NCBI RefSeq assembly: GCF_001279525.1 | Contig: NZ_LGDY01000069.1 | Span: forward strand, 124,001 to 188,000 | DNA length: 64,000 nt | Origin: Nocardia sp. NRRL S-836 | Lineage (GTDB): Bacteria; Actinomycetota; Actinomycetes; Mycobacteriales; Pseudonocardiaceae | Reading direction: 5' to 3' | Part shown: piece by piece, positions 26,983-36,492 of the stretch | How the letters are laid out: each line of letters begins with the position of its first letter | How positions within the stretch are numbered: position 1 is the stretch's first letter | The notes under the pieces: model-generated | What the model was told of the DNA's origin: nothing | What the model saw: the letters and a program-made list of their open reading frames with translations, nothing else | The model's database searches: none | Program-made: the position numbers and the translations under genes

Positions 26983-28487
26983 CACATCAGCTCGTCGGTC
27001 AGCGGCATCATCACCGTCTTCAGCTCGGTGTAGGCCTCGTAGGCGCTCTGCCCGCCCTCCCGGCCCAGCCCGGACTGCTTGAACCCGCCGAACGGCACGT
27101 GCGGCTCCAGCTGGAACCCGTTGATGCCGATCATCCCGGCGCGCAACGACCGCGCGACGCGGAACGCCCGCTTCACGTCGTTGGTGTAGATGCCCGCGCC
27201 CAGCCCGTACTCGGTGTCGTTGGCCAACCGGACCGCCTCGGCCTCGTCGTCGAACGGCACCACGCTCAGCACCGGCCCGAAGATCTCGTCCCGCGCCACC
27301 GCCATGTCGTTCGAGACGTCCGCGAAGATCGTCGGTGCCACGAAGTTGCCGGACGCGAGGTCGCCCTCCAGCCGCGTCCCGCCGGTGACAAGCCGGGCGC
27401 CCTCCTCCTGGCCGCGGGTGATGTAGCCGAGCACGCGGTCGAGCTGCCGCTCGTTGATCAGCGGGCTGGCCAGCACCGCCGGGTCGAACGGGTCGCCGAA
27501 CGTCACCGCGCCGGCCAGCATCGTGGCCATCGTGACGAACTCCTCCTGCACCTCGCGCGCGACCAGCGCACGGGTGTGCGCCACGCACGCCTGCCCGGAC
27601 AGGCCCATGGTCACCATGCCCATGCACGTCATCGCGGCGAGACCCACGTTCGGCGCGTCGGCGAACACCAGCGCCGGACTCTTGCCGCCCAGCTCCAGCG
27701 ACACCCGCTTCATCGTCCCCGCGGACGCCTCGACGATCTTGCGCCCGACCGTGCGCGAGCCGGTGAAGCTGATCTTGTCGACCTGCGGGTGCGAGATCAG
27801 CGCCTGCCCGGTGGGCTCGCCGGGACCGGTGACCAGGTTGACCACGCCGTCCGGCAGCCCGGCCTCGGTCAGCAGCTGCACCATCCGGATCACGCAGAAC
27901 GACGCGTACTCCGACGGCTTCACCACGACCGTGCAGCCGGCGGCCAGCGCGGGCGCGAGCTTCTGCGCGAAGAGCACGAACGGCGCGTTCCACGGCAGGA
28001 TCGCCGCGACCACGCCGACCGGCTCGCGGAACGTCATCGCCAGGTGGTCGCCGCCCTGGTATGGCGGCAGGGTCTGGCCGCCGACCTTGTCGACCCACCC
28101 GGCGTGGTGCTCGAAGATGTCCGCCGCGATCCCCACCGAGGTCGCGTAGATCTGCCCGAACGACAGCGGCACGCCGTTGTCGAGCGCCTGCAGCCCGCGC
28201 AGCTCGTCGGCGTGCTCCCGCAACAGGTTGGCGTACCGCAGCAGCACGCGGACGCGTTCCTGCACCCGAGCGCGCGACCAGATGCCGTCGTCGAACGCCT
28301 TGCGCGCGGCCTTGACCGCGTCGTCGACGTCCCGCGGCGAGGCGACGGCGAACCGGCCGACCTCCTCGCCGGTCGCGGGGTGGTGGTGCGTCCACATCTC
28401 GTCGGAGTCGCGGAACCGGCCGCCCACGAAGAGCTGCCCGTCCTTCAGCCCCAGCGTCTCGCGGTGCGGTTGCACGGTGAGCGTCAC
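26982..28487 (-). CDS. NAD(P)-dependent aldehyde dehydrogenase
   Basis: The 501-residue ALDH keeps the catalytic set: P-W-N (N167), K190, E265 in L-E-L-G-G-K and C301 in G-Q-A-C. E-x-F-G-P and a complete C-terminus are present. It lies between a hydroxysteroid dehydrogenase and an SDR and 9 bases after the former. With the upstream alcohol dehydrogenase it could oxidise a sterol side-chain alcohol through the aldehyde to the acid for CoA activation; this role is inferred from position. Confidence 0.88.
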   Translation of the reverse strand: MTLTVQPHRETLGLKDGQLFVGGRFRDSDEMWTHHHPATGEEVGRFAVASPRDVDDAVKAARKAFDDGIWSRARVQERVRVLLRYANLLREHADELRGLQALDNGVPLSFGQIYATSVGIAADIFEHHAGWVDKVGGQTLPPYQGGDHLAMTFREPVGVVAAILPWNAPFVLFAQKLAPALAAGCTVVVKPSEYASFCVIRMVQLLTEAGLPDGVVNLVTGPGEPTGQALISHPQVDKISFTGSRTVGRKIVEASAGTMKRVSLELGGKSPALVFADAPNVGLAAMTCMGMVTMGLSGQACVAHTRALVAREVQEEFVTMATMLAGAVTFGDPFDPAVLASPLINERQLDRVLGYITRGQEEGARLVTGGTRLEGDLASGNFVAPTIFADVSNDMAVARDEIFGPVLSVVPFDDEAEAVRLANDTEYGLGAGIYTNDVKRAFRVARSLRAGMIGINGFQLEPHVPFGGFKQSGLGREGGQSAYEAYTELKTVMMPLTDELM

Positions 28488-28495
28488 AGGTCCTC

Positions 28496-29341
28496 CTACA
28501 GGGCAAGCGTGTCGGTACAGGAGAAAGTCCTCTGCGGGTCACGGGCGGCGAAGTAGCCCGCGACGTCCTCCAGCGCGTCGAAGCGCTGTTCCACGGTCGG
28601 CGGCGCCATCAGGGCGACCATCCCGCCGTGCACCACGAACACCTGCCCGTTGATCTCCGAGGCCGCCGGTGAGACCAGGTACGCCACGAACCTCGCGACG
28701 TGCACGGGGTCCAGCGGATCCGCTCCGGGCGGCGCGTCGCCGAAGACGTGGGCCGTCATCCCCGTGCGCGCACGGGGACAGATCGCGTTGGCCCGCACGC
28801 CGTAGCGGCCGGTGCCACGCGCGGTCGCGACGGTCAGCGCCGTGATGCCCGCCTTGGCCGCCGCGTAGTTCGCCTGCCCCTCCGGACCGAGCAGGAACGC
28901 TTCCGACGACGTGTTCACGATCCGTCCGTAGACCGGTTCGCCCGAGGTCTTCGACTGCTGCCGCCACAGCGCGACAGCGTTGCGCGACAACAGGAAGTGC
29001 CCGCGCAGGTGCACGCGGACCACGAGGTCCCAGTCCTCGTCGGACATGGTGACGAGCATCCGGTCGCGCAGCACGCCCGCGTTGTTCACGACGACGTGCG
29101 GGCCACCGAGCTCGACCGCCGCCGCCACCAGCGCGTCAGCGGTGCTCCGCTCCCCCACGTCACCCTCGACCACCGCGCACTTCGCGCCGAGCTCCTCGAT
29201 CTCGGCCACGACCGCGTCGGCGGCGCCCGGCAGGTCGTTCAGCACGACGGACGCGCCGGCCCGCGCCAGTTCGAGCGCTTCGGCCCGCCCCAGCCCGGCG
29301 CCGGCGCCCGTGACGACGGCGACCTTCCCCGCAAGGTCCAC
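28496..29341 (-). CDS. 17-beta-hydroxysteroid dehydrogenase-like SDR (Rv3502c ortholog)
   Basis: The 281-residue SDR has T-G-A-G-A-G-L-G, N-N-A-G-V-L-R-D, catalytic Ser and Y-A-A-A-K, the pattern of the SDR half of peroxisomal MFE-2. Proteins of this type near fdxD are called HsdB/Hsd4B in mycobacteria (Rv3502c). It may oxidise a 3-hydroxyacyl-CoA in side-chain beta-oxidation or a 17-beta-hydroxyl. GTG at 29341 follows a suitable GAGTTCTTT leader. The next gene upstream is the alcohol dehydrogenase. Confidence 0.82.
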   Translation of the reverse strand: MDLAGKVAVVTGAGAGLGRAEALELARAGASVVLNDLPGAADAVVAEIEELGAKCAVVEGDVGERSTADALVAAAVELGGPHVVVNNAGVLRDRMLVTMSDEDWDLVVRVHLRGHFLLSRNAVALWRQQSKTSGEPVYGRIVNTSSEAFLLGPEGQANYAAAKAGITALTVATARGTGRYGVRANAICPRARTGMTAHVFGDAPPGADPLDPVHVARFVAYLVSPAASEINGQVFVVHGGMVALMAPPTVEQRFDALEDVAGYFAARDPQRTFSCTDTLAL

Positions 29342-29350
29342 AAAGAACTC

Positions 29351-30436
29351 CTAGTCGAACAGGACGACCTGCCGGATCAGCGATCCGCCGCCGCGCAACG
29401 CCTGCAGGCCCTCGTTGACGTCTTCGAGCCGGATCCGCCTGCTGATCATCCCCTCCAGGTCGAGCCGCCCCTGCCGCCACAGCGCCAGCATCCGCGGCAC
29501 GTCCCGCCGGAAGTTCGCCGTCCCGTAGAACGACCCGTGCAAGGTCTTGTCGTGCAGGAACAACTCCTGCGCGCTGAACGACACCATCGCGTCGCCCCTG
29601 CCCGCCCCGACGACGACGGTGTGGCCGCCACGCCGGGTGAGGTCCCACGCTGAACGGATCGTCGCAGGCAACCCGACCACGTCGAACACGTAGTCGAAGC
29701 CCATGCCCGTGTTCAACTGGTTGTTGAGGTCGGCCACACCCTCCGGTGTCGTCGCGTGTGTCGCGCCGAACCGTTGCGCCACCTCGTGCTTCTCCACGAC
29801 CGGGTCGACGGCGACGATCCGTGCGGCGGCCGCCAGCCGGGCGCCCTGGATCACCGCCACGCCGACACCACCGCAGCCGATCACCGCGACGCTCGCACCC
29901 GGCTCGACCTTCGCGGTGTTGAGCACCGCCCCGACGCCGGTCAGGATGCCGCAGGACAGCAGCGCTGCGACGTCGTACGGCACGTCGTCGTCGATCTTCA
30001 GGGCGGCGTCCGCGGGCACGACCATCTCCTCGGCGAACGCGCCGAGCCCCGCGTACCCGAACGCCGGCGTGCCGCCCACCAGGAACCGCGGCGAGGTGAA
30101 CGCGGACAGCGTGTGCACCAGGCACAGGTGCGGCTGGGCACTCACGCACTGAGCGCACTTCCCGCACGGCGGCACGAACGTGATCACGACGTGGTCGCCC
30201 ACCGCCAGCGACGTCACGGCGCTGCCGATCTCGACCACCTCCCCGGCGCCCTCGTGCCCGACCACTCCGGGCACGAGTGCCGGCAGCGTTCCGTCCATGG
30301 CGGACAGATCGCTGTGGCACACCCCGCACGCCTTGATCCTGATGCGCACTTCCTGCGGCCCCGGCGCGGTCGTCGTCACGTCGTCGCGGAGCTCGAGCTT
30401 GTCGTCGCCGACCTGGTTCAGCACGGCAGCCTTCAC
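29351..30436 (-). CDS. Zinc-dependent alcohol dehydrogenase (MDR family)
   Basis: The 361-residue MDR enzyme has the catalytic zinc ligands C37 and H61-E62, structural-zinc cysteines C91, C94, C97 and C105, and a nucleotide fold with G-C-G-G-V-G. It resembles the mycothiol/NDMA-type alcohol dehydrogenases of actinobacteria. Position after the ferredoxin gene and before HSD and ALDH genes suggests oxidation of a sterol side-chain alcohol. A degenerate KstR-like site lies about 50 bases upstream. Confidence 0.85.
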   Translation of the reverse strand: MKAAVLNQVGDDKLELRDDVTTTAPGPQEVRIRIKACGVCHSDLSAMDGTLPALVPGVVGHEGAGEVVEIGSAVTSLAVGDHVVITFVPPCGKCAQCVSAQPHLCLVHTLSAFTSPRFLVGGTPAFGYAGLGAFAEEMVVPADAALKIDDDVPYDVAALLSCGILTGVGAVLNTAKVEPGASVAVIGCGGVGVAVIQGARLAAAARIVAVDPVVEKHEVAQRFGATHATTPEGVADLNNQLNTGMGFDYVFDVVGLPATIRSAWDLTRRGGHTVVVGAGRGDAMVSFSAQELFLHDKTLHGSFYGTANFRRDVPRMLALWRQGRLDLEGMISRRIRLEDVNEGLQALRGGGSLIRQVVLFD

Positions 30437-30484
30437 CGGGTATCACTCCTCGCTGAGCTCACGGCTGAGCTACCCGTCGCACAC

Positions 30485-30498
30485 TAGAATCTGTTCCT
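30485..30498. promoter_or_regulatory. Degenerate KstR-like site upstream of alcohol dehydrogenase
   Basis: TAGAATCTGTTCCT matches TnnAACnnGTTnnA at T, AA and GTT but has T for the central C and T for the last A. It lies in the 79-base gap between ferredoxin and alcohol dehydrogenase genes. Function is doubtful. Confidence 0.35.
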
Positions 30499-30515
30499 GT
30501 TCGTGACAAGGTCCA

Positions 30516-30707
30516 TCAGCGTGAGACCCGCAGTGCGCCCTTGGGGCACGACGCCACCGCGCGCTCGGCCACCGGCTCCTCCGCCGAGGTCACCTCACCC
30601 GGCCGGATCTGCAGAACCTCGTCCTCGTCAAGGTCGAACACCTCGGGCAGGATCGTCGTGCAGACACCGTGCGCCTCACACAGCGAGGGGTCGACGTCGA
30701 CCTTCAT
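30516..30707 (-). CDS. fdxD: Ferredoxin with C-x2-H-x2-C cluster motif (FdxD-like)
   Basis: The 63-residue product has C10-x2-H13-x2-C16 and C54-P, the motif of actinobacterial single-cluster ferredoxins in which a His or non-Cys residue replaces the second ligand. Such ferredoxins transfer electrons to P450s and oxygenases. The Mtb homologue, Rv3503c (fdxD), has the same neighbours (Rv3502c and fadE26). A likely client in this window is CYP125. The ATG lies 21 bases from a perfect KstR site shared with chsE4. Confidence 0.9.
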   Translation of the reverse strand: MKVDVDPSLCEAHGVCTTILPEVFDLDEDEVLQIRPGEVTSAEEPVAERAVASCPKGALRVSR

Positions 30708-30727
30708 CGCAGCCTCCTGACAGCAAA

Positions 30728-30741
30728 TAGAACTTGTTCTA
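30728..30741. promoter_or_regulatory. KstR-type operator between fdxD and chsE4
   Basis: TAGAACTTGTTCTA matches the TnnAACnnGTTnnA consensus at every fixed position and is palindromic except for the central TT. It lies between divergent start codons at 30707 and 30753, so it can repress both directions. Confidence 0.85.
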
Positions 30742-30752
30742 GAGTAGCGGTC

Positions 30753-31913
30753 ATGCGCATCGGTTTCACGCCCGAACAGGAGAGGTTGCGCGACGAACTG
30801 CGGGCGTACTTCGCCGCGCTCATGACGCCCGGCCGCAGGGCCGCGCTGTCGGGCGGCGGCGACTACGGCGACGCCGAGGTGTACAAGGAGACCGTCCGCC
30901 AGATGGGCAGGGACGGCTGGCTCACCATCGGCTGGCCGCGCGAGTACGGCGGCCGCGACCGCCCGATGATCGAGCAGCTGATCTTCCTGGACGAGGCGTC
31001 CGCCGCGGGCGCGCCGGTGCCGTTCCTGACGCTCAACTCCATCGGGCCGACGATCATGACCTACGGCACCGAGGAGCAGAAGGCGTTCTACCTGCCGAGG
31101 ATCGCGGGCGGTGAGATCCACTTCGCGATCGGCTACAGCGAACCGGAGGCGGGCACCGACCTCGCGGGCCTGCGCACGCGGGCGGTCCGCGACGGCGACG
31201 ACTACGTGATCACCGGCCAGAAGATGTGGACCAGCCTCGTCCAGTACGCGGACTACGTGTGGCTGGCCTGCCGCACCGACCAGGAGTCCGAGCGGCACAG
31301 GGGGTTGAGCATCATCATCGTGCCGACCGCGTCGGAGGGTTTCTCGTGGACGCCGGTGCCGACGATGTCCGGGCCGACCACCAGCGCCACCTTCTACGAC
31401 GACGTGCGCGTGCCCGCCACGAACCTGGTCGGCGCGGAGCACAGGGGCTGGAAGCTGATCACCAACCAGCTCAACCACGAACGTGTCGCGCTCTGCTCGG
31501 CCGCGCCGCTGCAGACCGCGCTGCGCGAGGTTCGTCAGTGGGCGCGTGAAACCGGTGCCGACGAACAGGAGTGGGTGCGGCTGCACCTCGCCCGCGTGCA
31601 CGCCAAGACCGAGTTCCTCAAGCTCGTCAACTGGAAGATCGCCTCCGGCGGTGACGAGGCACCATCGCCCGCGGAAGCCTCCGCCACCAAGGTGTTCGGC
31701 ACCGAGTTCGCCACCGAGGGCTACCGGCTGCTGATGGAGGTGCTGGGCGCCAACGGGATCGTGCGCGCGGGCTCACCCGGCGCGCTGCTGCACGGCCGGA
31801 TCGAGCGCATGCACCGCTCGGCGCTGATCCTCACGTTCGGCGGCGGCACCAACGAGATCCAGCGGGACATCATCGCGCGGGCCGGCCTCGGGCTGCCCGC
31901 CGTTCCTCGGTAG
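30753..31913 (+). CDS. chsE4: Acyl-CoA dehydrogenase subunit ChsE4 (FadE26)
   Basis: The 386-residue product has the acyl-CoA dehydrogenase FAD motif Y-S-E-P-E-A-G-T-D-L, W-T-S-L in the middle domain and the terminal G-G-G-T-N-E-I-Q-R-D. It corresponds to Rv3504 by neighbourhood (ferredoxin upstream, FadE27-like gene downstream) and type. In mycobacteria ChsE4 and ChsE5 form an alpha2-beta2 enzyme that introduces the double bond in an early sterol side-chain CoA ester. The KstR site 12 bases before the ATG indicates repression by KstR. Start is the ATG at 30753; the ribosome site is weak. Confidence 0.88.
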   Translation: MRIGFTPEQERLRDELRAYFAALMTPGRRAALSGGGDYGDAEVYKETVRQMGRDGWLTIGWPREYGGRDRPMIEQLIFLDEASAAGAPVPFLTLNSIGPTIMTYGTEEQKAFYLPRIAGGEIHFAIGYSEPEAGTDLAGLRTRAVRDGDDYVITGQKMWTSLVQYADYVWLACRTDQESERHRGLSIIIVPTASEGFSWTPVPTMSGPTTSATFYDDVRVPATNLVGAEHRGWKLITNQLNHERVALCSAAPLQTALREVRQWARETGADEQEWVRLHLARVHAKTEFLKLVNWKIASGGDEAPSPAEASATKVFGTEFATEGYRLLMEVLGANGIVRAGSPGALLHGRIERMHRSALILTFGGGTNEIQRDIIARAGLGLPAVPR

Positions 31914-31921
31914 GGGGAGAC

Positions 31922-32818
31922 GTGGACTTCACGCTGACCGAGACCCAGCGCGAGCTGGCTGCGCTGACGCGCAAGATCGTCGAGTCGTCCGACGCGCCGT
32001 GGGCGGACCTGGTCAAGACGGGTGTGGTGCCGGAGGACCCGGACGAGTTCGGCGTGCTGGAGCACTGCGCGGTGCTGGTCGAGCTCGGCCGTGCCGTCGC
32101 CGCCGTGCCGTACCTGCCGACCACGCTCGCCCGGACGGCGCTGGCGATGGCCGGACGGCACGTCGAGCCGGGTGCCGTGCTGTCGGTGGCGCTCGCCGAG
32201 GACTCGACGGGCGCGAAGACGACGGTGCCGTTCGCGGCGAGCGCCGAGGCGTTCCTCGTGGCCGACGACGACCGGGTGTTCCTGGTCCGGGCGGCCGACC
32301 TCGACATCACGCCGCAGGTGCTGGTCGACGGCACGGACGCGGGCACGTTCCGCTTCGAGTCGGGCGAGCTGCTCGAAGGTGTCACGCCCGACTGGCTCAC
32401 CACCCGCTACACGCTCGGGCTGTGCGCGTTCCAGCTCGGCGTCACCGAACGCGCCCTGGAGCTCACGGCCGCGTACGCCCGGACCCGTGTGCAGTTCGGC
32501 CGCCCGATCGGTGCTTTCCAGGCCGTGGCCCAGCGGCTGGCCGACGCGTACATCGACGTGGCGGCGATCCGGTTGACGCTGTGGCAGGCGGCGTGGCGGC
32601 TGTCGGAGGGCCTGCCGGCCGACGCCGAGGTGGCGACGGCGAAGTTCTGGGCCGCGGACGCCGGGCACCGGGTGGCGCACACGGCCGTGCACGTCCACGG
32701 CGGCACGGGCATCGACATGAGCCACGACGTGCACCGGTACTTCACGGCGGCCAAGCGGGCCGAGTTCGAGCTGGGCGGGGCGACCGCCCAGCTCCTGAAG
32801 CTCAGCGCCGCGCTGTGA
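31922..32818 (+). CDS. chsE5: Acyl-CoA dehydrogenase subunit ChsE5 (FadE27)
   Basis: The 298-residue product is shorter than typical acyl-CoA dehydrogenases, as is its mycobacterial counterpart Rv3505. It keeps R-V-Q-F-G-R-P-I-G-A-F-Q-A-V and H-V-H-G-G-T-G in the C-terminal domain, which supply part of the FAD site in the heteromer. GGGGGAGAC precedes the GTG start at 31922, 8 bases after chsE4. It should pair with ChsE4. The 3' end converges on the nitronate-monooxygenase-like gene. Confidence 0.86.
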   Translation: MDFTLTETQRELAALTRKIVESSDAPWADLVKTGVVPEDPDEFGVLEHCAVLVELGRAVAAVPYLPTTLARTALAMAGRHVEPGAVLSVALAEDSTGAKTTVPFAASAEAFLVADDDRVFLVRAADLDITPQVLVDGTDAGTFRFESGELLEGVTPDWLTTRYTLGLCAFQLGVTERALELTAAYARTRVQFGRPIGAFQAVAQRLADAYIDVAAIRLTLWQAAWRLSEGLPADAEVATAKFWAADAGHRVAHTAVHVHGGTGIDMSHDVHRYFTAAKRAEFELGGATAQLLKLSAAL

Positions 32819-32827
32819 CGGACACCG

Positions 32828-33919
32828 TCAGCGGTTCAGCTCGGTCAGCCTCTTCACCGTGTCGTGGAACTCGCCCAGCAGCTCCGCCATCACCTCGGCG
32901 ACCGGCCGGACCTCGTTCATCCGCCCGACCACCTGCCCGACCGGCATCGACACCACCGACGGGTCGGCGGACTGGGCGATCCGCTGGTGTGCCGCGCTGA
33001 CCAGGATGTTCTGCAACGGCATCGGCAACGGCTCCGGTGCGTCGGCCGACGCCCACGCCTCGGTCCAGCGCGTCTTCAGCAGCCGCGCCGGCTTGCCGGT
33101 GTAGATCCGGGTCCGCACGGTGTCACTGGAACCGGCCGCCAGCAACGCCTCCTGCGTCGAGGCGTTGCCCAGCGCGTACTCGGCGGTCGTGAGCCAGTAC
33201 GACCCCATCCACACCCCGTCGGCGCCCAGCGCCAGTGCCGCGGCGGCCTGCCGTCCCGACCCGATGCCGCCCGCCGCGAGCACCGGGACGTCCACCGCGT
33301 CGACGATCTCCGGCACCAGCACCATCGTGGCGACCTCGCCGGTGTGGCCGCCGGCCTCGTAGCCCTGCGCCACCACGATGTCGACGCCGTTCTCGACGTG
33401 TCTGCGCGCGTGCGAGGCCTTGCCCGCGAGGGCGGCGACCGGCACACCGGCGGCGTGCACCCGTTCGATCACGTCGGCCGGTGGCGAGCCCAGCGCGTTG
33501 GCGATGAGCCGGATCGGGTGCTCCAGCGCCACGTCGACGTGCGACCGCGCGACGGAGTGCAGCCAGCCGAGCACACCCTCGCTCGCCGTGCCGCCCTCCA
33601 GCGGCGGCACACCGAGCCGCAGCAGCGTGCGGTCCACGAAGTCGCGGTGGCCCTGCGGGATGAGCCGGTCGAGGTCGATCTGCGTGCCCTCGGTCGGCAC
33701 CTTCGCGGGCATCACGATGTCGACGCCGTACGGTTTGCCGTCGGTGTTCTCGTCCATCCAGGACAACGCCCGGTCGAGGTCCTCCGCGTCGTTGAACCGC
33801 ACGCACCCGAGCACGCCGAGGCCACCGGCGCGGCTGATCGCGGCGGCCACGTGCTCGGACGGCGTGAAGCCGAAGACCGGGTGCTCGATGCCGAACGTGT
33901 CACACAGGTTGGTGCGCAT
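32828..33919 (-). CDS. Nitronate monooxygenase-like FMN enzyme
   Basis: The 363-residue product has a TIM-barrel FMN fold with G-G-L-G-V-L-G near the N-terminus and E-A-G-G-H-T-G plus A-A-G-G-I-G-S-G-R, which bind FMN in the 2-nitropropane dioxygenase family. It is distinct from IpdC at 54571, though the family is the same. It overlaps the fadD19 end by 20 bases and is co-transcribed. The family includes enoyl-reductase-like and IpdC-type steroid enzymes, so a sterol role is likely; nitronate oxidation should not be assumed. Confidence 0.78.
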   Translation of the reverse strand: MRTNLCDTFGIEHPVFGFTPSEHVAAAISRAGGLGVLGCVRFNDAEDLDRALSWMDENTDGKPYGVDIVMPAKVPTEGTQIDLDRLIPQGHRDFVDRTLLRLGVPPLEGGTASEGVLGWLHSVARSHVDVALEHPIRLIANALGSPPADVIERVHAAGVPVAALAGKASHARRHVENGVDIVVAQGYEAGGHTGEVATMVLVPEIVDAVDVPVLAAGGIGSGRQAAAALALGADGVWMGSYWLTTAEYALGNASTQEALLAAGSSDTVRTRIYTGKPARLLKTRWTEAWASADAPEPLPMPLQNILVSAAHQRIAQSADPSVVSMPVGQVVGRMNEVRPVAEVMAELLGEFHDTVKRLTELNR

Positions 33920-35486
33920 GCTCCTCCACGTGGCGTCGAGCCCACTGGTAGTCGGGTTTGCCGCTGGGGGTGCGGCCGATCTCGTCGACCAGCCAGAGCG
34001 AGCGCGGCACCTTGTAGCCGGCCAGCGTCCCGCGGACGTGAGCGTCCAGTTCGGACAGTGTCGGGGTGGCGCCGTCGCGCGGCTGGACCAGCGCGCCCAC
34101 TCGCTGGCCGAGCCGGTCGTCCGGAATGCCGATCACGAGCGCGTCGAACACGGCGGGGTGCGACTTGAGCACGCCCTCGACCTCTTCCGGGAACACCTTC
34201 TCGCCCCCGGTGTTCACGCAGGTGTTGCCGCGGCCCAGCAACGTGATGTCGCCGTCGGCCTCGAACCGCGCGAAGTCACCGGGCACGGTGTAACGCTTGC
34301 CGTCGACCTCGATGAACATCTTCGCGGTCTTGTCAGGGTCCTTGTAGTAGCCCAGCGGGATGTGCCCACCGCGGGCGAGCTTGCCGACGACACCGGGCGC
34401 GGGTTCGAGCCGGTTGCCGTCCTCGTCGACGACGATCGTGTCCTCGTTCAGCTTCACCTTGGTGCCGTCGGTCTTGACCATCTCCTTGGGCACCGCGCCG
34501 ATGCCGGTGGACCCGGTCTCGCTCGACCCGATCGACTCCAGCAACGTCGTGTGCGGCAACAGCTCGTGGTACTGCTTCTTCACGGTGTAGGAGAACAGCG
34601 CCGCACTGCTGTTGATGATGAACAACGACGAGCCGTCGTGCTCGCCGCGCTGGAACTCCTCGATCAGCGGCCGGCCCATCGCGTCGCCGGTGATCACCGC
34701 GACCTGGACCTTCTCCCTGCCGATCACCCGCCAGATCTCCGCCGGGTCGAACTTGGGCACCAGCACGACGGTGCTGCCGCTGAACAACGCGCCCAGCACG
34801 GCCCACTGCGCGGCGCCGTGGATCAGCGGGGGCAGGCAGAGCCGGACCAGGCCGTAGTCCTTGCCCGACCTGGCCTGCTGCCACTCGTCGGTGACGCGTT
34901 CGCCGGTCACGAAGTCGATGCCACCGCCCAGCGTGCGCCACACGTCCTCGTGCCGCCACATCACGCCCTTGGGCATGCCGGTGGTGCCACCGGTGTAGAG
35001 GATGTAGAGGTCGTCGGCGCTGCGCGGGCCGAAGTCGCGGTCGCCGGACTCGGCGGCCAGCGCGGTCTCGTACCCGGTGCCGGTGAAATCTTCCGAGGAC
35101 TCGTCGTCGATCACCACCCGCAGCTCCGGCGCGCCGGACTCGGCCACCAGCGGCGAGTAGCGGCGCTCGTGCACCAGGGCGACCAGGTCCGCTTCACCGA
35201 ACAGGTACTGCAACTCGTTCTTGGTGTAGCGGTAGTTGACGTTGATCGCGACGGCCCGCAGCTTGTACACCGCGAGCATGGCCTCGACCAGCTCGATGGA
35301 GTTGCGCGCGTACAGGCCGACGTGCTGACCCGCTGTCACGCCGTTCTTTGCCAGGTGATGCGCCAACTTGTTGGCGCGCGCCTCGAGTTCGGCGTAGGTG
35401 ACCCGCCGGTCCCCGCACACGAGCGCGGTCCGGTCGGGCACGGTGTCGACGGCGTGTTCAACGAGGTCTGCGACGTTGAGGGCCAT
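33900..35486 (-). CDS. fadD19: Sterol side-chain acyl-CoA ligase FadD19
   Basis: The 528-residue adenylate-forming enzyme has [12 protein letters not shown] (164-175), S-S-E-T-G and the C-terminal G-K-P-D-Y. It is closely alike to Mtb FadD19 (Rv3515c), with the same N-terminal A-L-N-x-A-D-L and M-W-R-H-E-D segments. FadD19 activates long steroid side-chain acids, and in Rhodococcus it is needed for C24-branched sterols. It diverges from echA19 as in Mtb, with a KstR-like site at 35498-35511. ATG at 35486 is the start. Confidence 0.92.
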   Translation of the reverse strand: MALNVADLVEHAVDTVPDRTALVCGDRRVTYAELEARANKLAHHLAKNGVTAGQHVGLYARNSIELVEAMLAVYKLRAVAINVNYRYTKNELQYLFGEADLVALVHERRYSPLVAESGAPELRVVIDDESSEDFTGTGYETALAAESGDRDFGPRSADDLYILYTGGTTGMPKGVMWRHEDVWRTLGGGIDFVTGERVTDEWQQARSGKDYGLVRLCLPPLIHGAAQWAVLGALFSGSTVVLVPKFDPAEIWRVIGREKVQVAVITGDAMGRPLIEEFQRGEHDGSSLFIINSSAALFSYTVKKQYHELLPHTTLLESIGSSETGSTGIGAVPKEMVKTDGTKVKLNEDTIVVDEDGNRLEPAPGVVGKLARGGHIPLGYYKDPDKTAKMFIEVDGKRYTVPGDFARFEADGDITLLGRGNTCVNTGGEKVFPEEVEGVLKSHPAVFDALVIGIPDDRLGQRVGALVQPRDGATPTLSELDAHVRGTLAGYKVPRSLWLVDEIGRTPSGKPDYQWARRHVEEHAHQPV

Positions 35487-35497
35487 GTCCTGCAAAG

Positions 35498-35511
35498 TAG
35501 AACGTGTTACT
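35498..35511. promoter_or_regulatory. KstR-type operator between fadD19 and echA19
   Basis: TAGAACGTGTTACT fits TnnAACnnGTTnnA except for the last base. It lies 11 bases upstream of the fadD19 start and 50 bases upstream of the echA19 start. Confidence 0.7.
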
Positions 35512-35561
35512 GTTCTGGACAATCCCCCGTGCGGTCACACTCGATCCAGGAGGCGCTCCAG

Positions 35562-36350
35562 ATGACCACCACGACCGAACCGCACTGCCTGGTGGACCTG
35601 GTCGGACACGTTCTGGTCGTGACCATGAACCGGCCGGAGGCGCGCAACGCGTTGTCCGGCCCGATGATGGCCATCATGCGCGAGGCGTGGGACCGCGTGG
35701 ACGACGATCCCGAGGTCCGGGCGTGCGTCCTGACCGGCGCGGGCGGTGCGTTCTGCGCGGGTGCGGACCTCAAGGCGATGACCCAGAACCACCCCGGCGA
35801 GTCCACGGGCTATGACTTCTCGGTGATCGAACCACTGCTGAAGGGTCGTCGGTTGACGAAACCGCTCATCGCCGCTGTGGAAGGCCCGGCGATCGCGGGC
35901 GGCACGGAGATCCTGCAGGCGACGGACATCCGGGTGGCCGGCGAGAGCGCGCGGTTCGGCGTGTCCGAGCCGCGGTGGGGCCTGTTCCCGCTGGGTGGTT
36001 CGGCGGTGCGGCTGCCGCGCCAGATCCCGTACACGGTCGCGGCCGACCTGCTGCTGACCGGGCGGCACATCAAGGCACCGGAGGCCAAGGAGATCGGCCT
36101 GATCGGTCACGTGGTGCCGGACGGGCAGGCGCTGCCCAGGGCGATGGAGCTGGCCGAGCTGATCTCCGCCAACGGTCCGCTGGCCGTCAGGGCGATCCTG
36201 CGGACCATCCGGGAGACCGAGGGGTTGCCCGAGAACGAAGCGTTCACAGTGGACGCTCGGCTGGGCGTGGAGGTGTTCCGCAGCGAGGACGCCAAGGAAG
36301 GTCCCCGCGCGTTCGCGGAGAAGCGGAAGCCCAAATTCCAAGGGCGCTAA
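35562..36350 (+). CDS. echA19: Sterol enoyl-CoA hydratase EchA19
   Basis: The 262-residue crotonase has G-A-F-C-A-G-A-D-L (oxyanion hole) and A-I-A-G-G-T-E-I; Glu116 and Glu136 are candidate catalytic acids. It is divergent from fadD19 exactly as Rv3516 is. EchA19 hydrates the enoyl-CoA made from sterol side-chain CoA esters. AGGAGG at 35548-35553 supports ATG at 35562. Terminal [12 protein letters not shown] is typical of the EchA19 group. Confidence 0.9.
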   Translation: MTTTTEPHCLVDLVGHVLVVTMNRPEARNALSGPMMAIMREAWDRVDDDPEVRACVLTGAGGAFCAGADLKAMTQNHPGESTGYDFSVIEPLLKGRRLTKPLIAAVEGPAIAGGTEILQATDIRVAGESARFGVSEPRWGLFPLGGSAVRLPRQIPYTVAADLLLTGRHIKAPEAKEIGLIGHVVPDGQALPRAMELAELISANGPLAVRAILRTIRETEGLPENEAFTVDARLGVEVFRSEDAKEGPRAFAEKRKPKFQGR

Positions 36351-36492
36351 GGGTTTTAGCCGCCAAACGAGACGCGTTCCCGGCCAGGTGGAAAGATCGC
36401 GAACGGACGCGCGAAGTGTGTCCGGAGAGCGGATGGATCACCGTCGGGGCGCGTGCGAACGTGATCGGGTCCCTTCTGACAAAGGAGATCCG

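Noticed and set aside
32828..33919. A second ipdC
   Set aside because: It is an NMO-family enzyme like IpdC but is co-transcribed with fadD19 under a KstR, not KstR2, site. The gene in the ipdAB operon at 54571 is the better ipdC.
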